Under the pieces are notes generated by a model, which was not told the DNA's origin, did not search any database, and saw only the letters and a program-made list of their open reading frames with translations. The position numbers were made by a program, and so were the translations under genes. Of a stretch of 32,218 nt of DNA, positions 16,304-23,300 are shown one piece after another; the stretch's first letter is position 1, and each line of letters begins with the position of its first letter. This DNA comes from an uncultured Clostridia bacterium (GTDB lineage Bacteria > Bacillota > Clostridia > Oscillospirales > Acutalibacteraceae): contig CANBJR010000026.1 in NCBI GenBank assembly GCA_947369085.1, forward strand, positions 1 through 32,218, written 5' to 3'.

Positions 16304-16786
16304 TTATATGTCAAAATCATCAAGCTTAATCCACGCAGCGTCTTTTTTGCTTATTGTAACCTCGTTTTCGTTGCCGTGGTCGGAAATAGTAACCATTCCG
16401 TTGTCATAGCCCTTTAAAACGCCGCCAAACTCCTTGCCGATTCCCTCAAGCGGACGGCGCATTTTTACCATAATATCGGCGCCGATAAACTGCATAAAAT
16501 GCTCGTCACGAACAAGCTCACGCTCAATTCCGGGCGAACAAACCTCAAGGCAGTATGCATTTTCAATGGGATCAAGCTCGTCAAGCGGAGTGTTGACTGC
16601 ACGCGAAACATTTTCGCAGTCCGTAATATCAACACCGCCTTCTTTGTCAATGAAGATACGCAGATACCAGTCTGCGCCCTCTTTTACATAGCGGACATCC
16701 CAAAGCGAAAGCCCGAAATCCTTTACGATAGGCTCGCAAAGCTCCCAGACCTTTGAAACGGTAACCCCGCCCTTGCTTTTCGCCAT
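16304..16786 (-). CDS. rimP: Ribosome maturation factor RimP
   Basis: This protein assists 30S subunit assembly. Its 160 residues include the family motif YCLEVCSPGIER and, before it, WYLRIFIDKEGGVDITDCENVSR. The ATG at 16786 has GAGGAGGAG five to six bases upstream; extra upstream codons to 16831 lack support. As first gene of the operon, it follows a leader of about 90 bases with a prominent hairpin. Confidence 0.94.
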   Translation of the reverse strand: MAKSKGGVTVSKVWELCEPIVKDFGLSLWDVRYVKEGADWYLRIFIDKEGGVDITDCENVSRAVNTPLDELDPIENAYCLEVCSPGIERELVRDEHFMQFIGADIMVKMRRPLEGIGKEFGGVLKGYDNGMVTISDHGNENEVTISKKDAAWIKLDDFDI

Positions 16787-16831
16787 ATAACTCCTCCTCA
16801 GCGATATAATATGGTATAAGTTACTAAACAC

Positions 16832-16859
16832 AAAGGAGCGAGCCGCTGCTCACTCCTTT
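16832..16859 (-). promoter_or_regulatory. Leader hairpin of the rimP-nusA operon
   Basis: AAAGGAGCGAGC (16832-16843) pairs with GCTCACTCCTTT (16848-16859) over 12 positions with one G-U pair and a four-base loop. On the minus strand it is followed by GTGTTTAG rather than a clean T-run. It could be a weak terminator, for the upstream LRR gene or as an attenuator, or an RNA-stability element. Confidence 0.65.
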
Positions 16860-16882
16860 ACTTTAAGATATTTAACATTAGT

Positions 16883-16911
16883 ATTATAGCACTGTTTTTC
16901 TCATTAATCAA
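16883..16911 (-). promoter_or_regulatory. Promoter of the rimP-truB operon
   Basis: On the minus strand TTGATT (16911-16906) and TATAAT (16888-16883) are 17 bases apart, and transcription would begin near 16876. It lies just after the stop of the LRR-dockerin gene. Confidence 0.82.
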
Positions 16912-16930
16912 GTGTTTTTTAATTATTTTA

Positions 16931-18190
16931 TTAAGCAACTGCGATTTTTTGAATTCCAGTAACATCATATACATTTATTGTGCCGTCACCATTGACATCG
17001 CTTACTGCAGTCTGTTCATCAGCCAGCGTTTCAATATCTGCAATATACTTTTGCAAAAGCGTTGCGTCGCTGACGTTTACAGTTCCATCAAGGTTTATGT
17101 CACCCAATACATATTCTTTTATTCTGCTAATCTTAATATTATTTTTAAGCGCATAGTTATATGCCACAGAACCTACATAACACGACATCACGAAGTCTTC
17201 GCCTATATTGATAAAAATTCCGTCACCCATGCTTGTTACCGATGCGGGAACAGTAAGCTCTCTCAAAGATTTACACCAATCAAACGCTAAGCCATCGATG
17301 CTTTCAAGAGTATTTGGAAGCACAATTGATTTAAGCGAAGAACAATTACTGAAACAAGCGTAACCTATTTCTTTCAGATTTTTCGGTAAAGTTATTTGTT
17401 CAAGGGCATAGCAATGAGCAAAGGAGTGACTGCCAAGCATTGTTACGGTTTCAGGAATTGAAACCTCAATCAGCTCATCCGCACAATAGAATATTTCATC
17501 AGGAATTGTAGTCATCCCGTCTTCAAAAACAACTTTTTTCACCCCTGACCAAGCAAAAGGAGAATCGACAACTTTTTTCAGAGATTTAGGAATAGTTACA
17601 GATTCAAGATTATCGCAGCTTGAAAAAGCACCGAAAAGAGTATCAAGATTATCGGGCAGTTTTATTTGCCTGAGTGAATCACAATCAGTAAATGCGCCGT
17701 CGTCAATCTCCGTAACTGTATTGGGGATGCTAACGTTTTCTAACTTTTTACATCCCCAAAAAAGATTAGCGGGAATTTTGGTTGTACCATCCTCAATCGT
17801 AGCCGTGATTATACCTGAACCATTGAAAGGAGAATCACTCTTTATAAGCGATTTGGGAATTATGATTTCTGTCAGATTAGTACATTTATTAAAAGCTTCA
17901 GACTCTAATTTTTCAATTGCAGAAGGCAATTTTAACGAGCGAATATTCTCGTTTTTCCAGAAAGCTCTTTTGCCGATTACAGTAACCGGATAACCATCGA
18001 TTTCATCAGGAATAACAACATCGGTATCATCGCCTGTATAGTCAGTAATCTTTACAGAATAATCATTTGGATAACTTATCCAAAAGTCGCCGTATTGAGT
18101 ATCATATTGCGAATGTTCGCTTGCAGCAACAGGAAAACACGCCGCAAATGCAAAAGTGACTGACAATATTATTGAGATGAATTTTTTCAT
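16931..18190 (-). CDS. Secreted BspA-like leucine-rich-repeat protein with C-terminal type I dockerin
   Basis: A 419-residue secreted protein. Residues 1-23 are a signal peptide. From about 55 to 330 it is made of LRR_5 repeats with the pattern LPxxLxxIGxxAFxxCxxL, a fold used in surface binding. Residues 361-419 form a dockerin: two calcium-loop repeats, GDINLDGTVNVSDATLLQKY and SDVNGDGTINVYDVTGIQKI, each with Asp/Asn at calcium-binding positions. Dockerins plug into cohesins on scaffoldins, so this protein is likely a non-enzymatic component of a cellulosome- or amylosome-like complex; that is inference, because no cohesin is in view. The ATG at 18190 has GGAG at about 11 bases. It has its own promoter and lies directly upstream of the rimP operon. 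Confidence 0.88.
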   Translation of the reverse strand: MKKFISIILSVTFAFAACFPVAASEHSQYDTQYGDFWISYPNDYSVKITDYTGDDTDVVIPDEIDGYPVTVIGKRAFWKNENIRSLKLPSAIEKLESEAFNKCTNLTEIIIPKSLIKSDSPFNGSGIITATIEDGTTKIPANLFWGCKKLENVSIPNTVTEIDDGAFTDCDSLRQIKLPDNLDTLFGAFSSCDNLESVTIPKSLKKVVDSPFAWSGVKKVVFEDGMTTIPDEIFYCADELIEVSIPETVTMLGSHSFAHCYALEQITLPKNLKEIGYACFSNCSSLKSIVLPNTLESIDGLAFDWCKSLRELTVPASVTSMGDGIFINIGEDFVMSCYVGSVAYNYALKNNIKISRIKEYVLGDINLDGTVNVSDATLLQKYIADIETLADEQTAVSDVNGDGTINVYDVTGIQKIAVA

Positions 18191-18235
18191 GAAAAATCAA
18201 CTCCAAATGAAATATTTGTGATATTTTACAATATT

Positions 18236-18264
18236 ATTATACCATATAACACATCGCAAATCAA
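18236..18264 (-). promoter_or_regulatory. Promoter of the LRR-dockerin gene
   Basis: On the minus strand TTGATT (18264-18259) and TATAAT (18241-18236) are 17 bases apart, about 50 bases before the start codon. Confidence 0.78.
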
Positions 18265-18376
18265 TCAAAATAGTGTACAATCAAATTGTTCATTTTGTTA
18301 ATATATACTACATAAATTAAAATAAAATCTGAGTTCAAAAAATTCAGAAATTTTTTTAACTTTTTTCAAAAAACAT

Positions 18377-18405
18377 TTGAAATTAATGGATATATGTGGT
18401 ATGAT
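18377..18405 (+). promoter_or_regulatory. Promoter of tRNA-Thr
   Basis: TTGAAA (18377-18382) and TATGAT (18400-18405) are separated by 17 bases, about 45 bases before the tRNA. Confidence 0.75.
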
Positions 18406-18449
18406 ATTAAAAGTAGCTGTCTGTAGGCTCGGACAAATAAAATGAATAT

Positions 18450-18525
18450 GCTGATATAGCTCAGTAGGCAGAGTGCGTCCTTGGTAAGGACGAGGTCACG
18501 GGTTCGAATCCCGTTATCAGCTCCA
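18450..18525 (+). tRNA. tRNA-Thr (anticodon GGT), CCA encoded
   Basis: The 76-base gene folds as a full cloverleaf. The acceptor GCTGATA (18450-18456) pairs with TATCAGC (18515-18521), the D-arm contains TAGCTCAGTAGGCAGAG, and the anticodon loop TTGGTAA has GGT at 18483-18485. The T-arm is CGGGTTCGAATCCCG. The discriminator is T, and CCA at 18523-18525 is encoded. GGT reads ACC/ACT threonine codons. Confidence 0.96.
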
Positions 18526-18526
18526 T

Positions 18527-18556
18527 AAAGGACTTTCCTATGGGAAGTCCTTTTTT
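18527..18556 (+). terminator. Intrinsic terminator of tRNA-Thr
   Basis: AAAGGACTTTCC (18527-18538) pairs with GGGAAGTCCTTT (18542-18553) with one non-canonical position, followed by T to 18556. Confidence 0.88.
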
Positions 18557-18583
18557 GATTACGGGATTCGAAAGGGCGTTAAC

Positions 18584-18607
18584 AAAACAGTCCTGCGGAC
18601 TGTTTTT
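18584..18607 (+). terminator. Second terminator-like hairpin after tRNA-Thr
   Basis: A perfect 10-base stem (AAAACAGTCC at 18584-18593 with GGACTGTTTT at 18597-18606), three-base loop and T-run 18603-18607. Confidence 0.7.
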
Positions 18608-18697
18608 AGCCCGTCGCGTTGATGAACGTCAGAATTGCACACGCCACAACAAACGAGCTCTGCACCTTGTCATTGCAAAACGTAGTTATCAGCTCCA

Positions 18698-18727
18698 AAA
18701 AGGTCATCTCGTAAGAGGTGACCTTTT
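18698..18727 (+). terminator. Third terminator-like hairpin after tRNA-Thr
   Basis: AAAAGGTCATCTC (18698-18710) pairs with GAGGTGACCTTTT (18715-18727) with one G-U pair and a GTAA loop. It directly follows the duplicated tRNA 3' end. Confidence 0.7.
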
Positions 18728-18826
18728 GCTGTAACGAGATTCGAAAGTGCAAACATACAATTAACAATTATCAATTAACAATTGAGGGTCGCTATGCTCC
18801 GACCAATGTAACGTTTAAAAAAGTTT

Positions 18827-18856
18827 AAAAAAAGGCGGACGCTTAATGCGTCCGCC
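18827..18856 (-). terminator. Terminator of the pilin gene
   Basis: GGCGGACGC (18834-18842) and GCGTCCGCC (18848-18856) form a perfect nine-base GC-rich stem, followed on the minus strand by seven T (18833-18827). It is about 40 bases beyond the pilin stop. Confidence 0.9.
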
Positions 18857-18898
18857 GAAATTACATATATTTTTGCAAGTAATTGAAATAGTGTATAA

Positions 18899-20308
18899 TT
18901 ATTTAGCAGTCTTTTTCTTTCTTACGATAAGGAAGAGAACGCCTGCACAAGCGATGAGAGCTGCACCGCCGATTGTGAATATCATTGTGCCCATACCACC
19001 TGTGTTAGGTGTAAGAAGGGGTGTATCGCCTACTTGTACCGGTCCATTAACACCTGCACCGTTTGAAGTAACTGATCCGTCAGCTGAAATAGCGATTGTG
19101 TATACAGTTGCGTTGAGGTTGTAGCCTGCAGGAGCTGTTGTCTCCTTGAGGTAATATGTACCGGGCTTAAGACCCTTAAATGTAGCTATACCTTTATTAG
19201 CATCGTCATTTGATGTGAAAACTTCTGTACCGTTTGTTGCAACTGTGTTACAAGTAGAATCTGTATAAAGTGTGAAGCCTGCACCTCCGAGCTTTGTAGC
19301 TGTGTTGTTAGCGTCAACCTTAACTACTGAGAGGTCAAAAGTAAACACCTTAACTTCGTTACCTTCGATTGTTGATTCCTGATCATAGCTGTTTATGTAT
19401 TTGAGATCAACTTTGTTGGGGTTGCCTGCGCCGCCGATAACTGCGTTATCATTTACTGTAGCTGTGTAAACAGCTTCAACGCTTGCATAGTTGTAGAAAT
19501 CGTTATCTGCAAGTACTGTGGAATCAATTTTAAGTGTAAAGCTGTTGTCTGTTGCACCTGTCTTTGCGTAAGTTACGCTGGTAGTAATATCTTTCTTAGT
19601 GCCGTCAGCCTTTACAAGATTTACAGAAGTAAGAGCCTTGTATGTAAGACCTGCGCACATTGTATCAACAAACTGATAAGACTTTGCTTTTTCAGTTGTT
19701 GAACCTACTACAGAACCTGTGAGTGTAAAGCTTACATCACTGCCGATGAACTCATAAGCTGAATCTGTACCATTTGGAAGGTTAGTAAACTTCTTTGTAA
19801 CAGTAGGTGTGCCGTCTGCAATTTTTCCAGCTGCATTTACTGTTACTTCATTAACCCAAGCTGTGCCTGTGTAATAAGGAAGTGCAAATACGCTGTTTGT
19901 TACAGAAGTTACGTTTACACCTTGGGGAGCACTCTTAACCTTTAAGTAGTAAACACCGTCAGCAAGGTTATTAATTTTATTTGTCAAAGCAGCACCGGTT
20001 GCATCTGCTGCAAAAGCATAATCTGTGCCGCCTGTAAGTGTAAGACCGTTACAAGCAGTAAGAAGAGCTGCTGTATCAACGCCGTCAGTAGCCTTTGTTG
20101 TAAGAACGGATTCAAGACCGGTTGTAATGTCCGTGTATTCACCTGTTGTTGTGTTTACAGTTGCGACCTTGTAGAGTGTAAAGGTGTATCCTGCCTTACC
20201 GTTGAGAGTAAGTGTGTTTGTTTCTGCTGCGCTTGCTGAGAACGGGATCATAAGAGCGATCATCATTACAGCGAGAAAAGCAGCAAAAATTTTCTTTGTT
20301 GTTTTCAT
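18899..20308 (-). CDS. Isopeptide-forming surface pilin, SpaA/FimA type, with variant sorting signal
   Basis: A 469-residue major-pilin-like protein. Residues 1-28 are a signal peptide ending SASAAE. A first Ig-like domain follows. The stretch TVTKKFTN near 169-176 is the candidate pilin-motif lysine region, with the isopeptide-type domain D2 after it (about 180-315). A Cna-B domain at about 325-408 has the E-box YYLKETTAPAGY with Glu389. The C-terminus is a sorting-like signal: TPNTGG (433-438), a hydrophobic span and RKKKTAK. TPNTG differs from canonical LPxTG at its first residue. The ATG at 20308 has AGGAG seven bases upstream; an ATG two codons earlier is too close. It lies 64 bases after the large adhesin and is probably co-transcribed, with high expression suggested by its position before a strong terminator. 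No sortase is nearby. Confidence 0.88.
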   Translation of the reverse strand: MKTTKKIFAAFLAVMMIALMIPFSASAAETNTLTLNGKAGYTFTLYKVATVNTTTGEYTDITTGLESVLTTKATDGVDTAALLTACNGLTLTGGTDYAFAADATGAALTNKINNLADGVYYLKVKSAPQGVNVTSVTNSVFALPYYTGTAWVNEVTVNAAGKIADGTPTVTKKFTNLPNGTDSAYEFIGSDVSFTLTGSVVGSTTEKAKSYQFVDTMCAGLTYKALTSVNLVKADGTKKDITTSVTYAKTGATDNSFTLKIDSTVLADNDFYNYASVEAVYTATVNDNAVIGGAGNPNKVDLKYINSYDQESTIEGNEVKVFTFDLSVVKVDANNTATKLGGAGFTLYTDSTCNTVATNGTEVFTSNDDANKGIATFKGLKPGTYYLKETTAPAGYNLNATVYTIAISADGSVTSNGAGVNGPVQVGDTPLLTPNTGGMGTMIFTIGGAALIACAGVLFLIVRKKKTAK

Positions 20309-20372
20309 TTTCATTCTCCTTTTATAAATATAAATATATGTAATTTATGATAAGCAAATTAGCTAATCTGAT

Positions 20373-23300
20373 TTAGTGGCGAGCAGTATATCTTGCTCTG
20401 CGTTTTTTGCGGCTCTTTTTGTCATAGAGCACATAGCCCATAACAGCCAAAGTTCCTGTACCGATAATTGCAAGTCCGACAAACATAAACATACTCATTC
20501 CGCTGCCGCTTGCATTCGGTGATAAAATAAGTCCGTCAACAACATCATCAAGAGTGACGCTGTAATTTCCGTCCTTGGGAAGCGTAAAGAACTGTTTTAC
20601 ATATGTTGGGTTGTAGCCACTTGACGGCGAATACTCAAACAAGCAATACTTCTGATGTAATGTGCTTCCGGTTGTGTAATCTGAACCTTTAACCCATGTG
20701 CCGTTTGTTGTATACTGCTCATCGCCGTTTTCGAAGATTACGAGATTTTCGAATTTAGCGGTTCCGTCATTTTGTGTAGCGGCTTTAGCAATATTCTTAT
20801 TAGCCTTAATAATTGAATCAAGATTTTCAGCGCTTATGTCATTTACATCGCCTGCAACCTTAATCAAACCAAAGACAGTGCCTACAATCTTTGTATCATC
20901 CTGCGCCTTTTTCGCAACTGTAGCCGAACCGTGCTGAGTTTGGTTAGCAAACGTACGGGGCGTTGTTACAAAATTATAATTGTTAAAGAACTGTTCATAA
21001 CCGCTATCGGAAGTTATATTGTTAAACCTGTAATTTGCAATCTTACAATACTTGGTCGGCTGAACATTTCCGTCTGAATCCACCTGAATTTCAACAAGTA
21101 CTGTGTAAGCGTCCATTATGTAGTCATTTCTGTCAGCAGCGCTTATTGAAGAAGCAAAATCTTCTGTGATTTTAAAGCGGTAATAGCCCGGCTCAACAAA
21201 GTTGAGAACATCTGCGCTGTCAAATGTTACAACGCCGTTTACGGGAGCTGCTTTAGTCTGACTTCTACCCGCTGTTGAGAATGACATAAGCTTTTCACCT
21301 GGATTTGCAGGATCATCATACTTTGTAGTCATTGCGCCAAGACCTGTGATTGTATAGGTAAATACGCTTCCGCTGTAGTTTGCGTTATCAAGCGTTTTGT
21401 TTACAGAAACCACAGTGTTGACGGGTTTTGTAACATTTACTGCCGTAACAGAGTTTTGTGCCGCATTTGTTAAGATCGTTCCGCTAATATCGTTAACCTT
21501 AGCAAAGCCGGCAGAGGCACTCTCTTTAAGTGTATAGGTAGCACCTATGGGAATTCCGAGAAGTGTAACGGTTTGGTCTTTCTTAATGGTAAACCTACCG
21601 TCTTCGGATGCACGGTAAACAGTGCTGTCACCGCTTATGGTGTATTCCACCGGATAAGCCTTTGGAGCATATGTTGAGCCGCTTCCGTCAAGGTCAAGAA
21701 GAAGCTGGAATACAAACTGCTTATCTGTTGCGTAATCTGTGCCATCCTCATTCTGCACTAACTTTTTAAGTGAAAGAGGACTTGTTTTAATTGTATTGGT
21801 ATAGTTAAGCTGAAGTTGAGCAAAAGAACTGCTGTCGTTAGGGTCAACAAGATTAAACGAAGATGTTCTGTTGTTGCCCTGCGAAGTGCTATGGTCGATT
21901 GTTCCGCCCAGCTTGTTGTCAACAAGCTCCCACGAAGTATCGTAGCTTAATGCAGAATTATCAATAGACTCGCTGACAACCATCTTGCTTTCGGTTTTAA
22001 ACGTATTGTTAAAGTCTGCTGTGTCGCTATCCTGAAGCTTGAAGCTTGAATTTTGCAGGTACTGCGCTTCACCGTCGTTGACTGTATATGCCTTACCCGA
22101 AGAATCGCCTGCTCCGTTGTTATCTTTGATGGAGAAGGTGTAATTTTCGTTTTTCTTGAGGTCATCTGCAATTTCAGCAACAACGTCTGCTGTGTCAAGT
22201 GCCTTGCTTACCTTGAGGTCGTTGTTTGCAGGGGTCATTGTAAAGCCTACGCTGAAGTTGGACTCTGCAAGACCGCGCTCCATATAGAACACTACCATAT
22301 GATATGTAGTATTCGGGTCGAGCTGTGCGCCGTTGTTAAATTTTTTTGTAACAGCACCGAGATTTGTATTGCCTGACGAGCCGCCTGTGTATGATGAGCC
22401 GTTGCCGTTCCATGCTTTTCCGTATAAAGAGGAAAGTGTAAGGTCACCGGAAAGCTTGCCGTCGCTGACATTTTGCCATTTGCAGAATATACCGCCTGTA
22501 TAGCTTCCGAACTGTGAGCTTCTGAATTTATAGAAGCCGTCGGATGTTACATAAGGCTTAACATATCCGTTAGAGCTGTCGTTCCAAGCATAGATACAGA
22601 AATCTGTGTAACTGTCTGTCTTAACCCAGATTTCATCTGACGGTACCGTCACTCCTGTTGATGAAGTTGACGATGAATAATTTGCATAAACATTGTTTGC
22701 AGTAGCCGTCATATTTTTGAAGTTGATATTACCCGTTGCTTCCTTGTGGTCACCGCCGAGGTCAAGCACAAGCTCAGCGTTTGCGCCTGTGGGGTCTGTA
22801 CCGATGTATACCCAAAGGTCGTCGTCTCCTGAGTAGTCAAATGTTACGGGAGATCCGCTTGCAAGTCCGTTAACTGTGCCGTTTTCGGGAACTCGGAAGT
22901 CAATGTCAAGACGAACGCCGAAACCGAAATCAAGATTATCGTTTCCGCCTCTTGTATATGTCCTTGAAGTTCCAGCTGTATATGCCGTGCCGTCGGTTTT
23001 CCATACTCCGCCCATAAGTGAGCTGATTGTAAGGTTGCCGGTCTGACCGGTCCAGTTGTCCGAGTTCGGCTTAAATATACATTTGCTGTAACCTGCAACT
23101 TCTGTATCGTTTACAACAAAGTAGCTGACGCCGTTTACTGTGGTTTTGTTTGAAAGTGTAATTGTCTTGCTTGCAGATGAGCCTTCAAACAAATATATAT
23201 AATAATTGCTTGCACTGCTCTGAATGTGGAACTGATTTGACGGAACACTCGGCAACGAACCCGAGTTTTCTGAAATAGTCTGTGACTTCTGAGCGCTGTT

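Larger units (their letters stand above)
18556..18740. repeat. tRNA-derived repeat region with mirrored T-arm copies
   Basis: Bases 18556-18572 (TGATTACGGGATTCGAA) are the reverse complement, with one mismatch, of tRNA bases 18503-18519. A further piece at 18685-18697 (GTTATCAGCTCCA) directly repeats the tRNA 3' end, is again followed by a terminator-like hairpin, and then by AACGAGATTCGAA (18732-18744), another mirrored T-arm-like piece. A third hairpin lies between. It looks like repeated, decayed tRNA-terminator units or a small element built on tRNA ends. A 64-codon frame across it is not believable as a gene. Confidence 0.65.

Noticed and set aside
18503..18697. Integrated phage or island at tRNA-Thr
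   Set aside because: The duplicated tRNA end encloses under 200 bases with no integrase or cargo; at most a scar or repeat.
18540..18734. 64-codon plus-strand frame after tRNA-Thr
   Set aside because: It crosses two hairpins and the duplicated tRNA end and has no ribosome binding site; better explained as repeat DNA.
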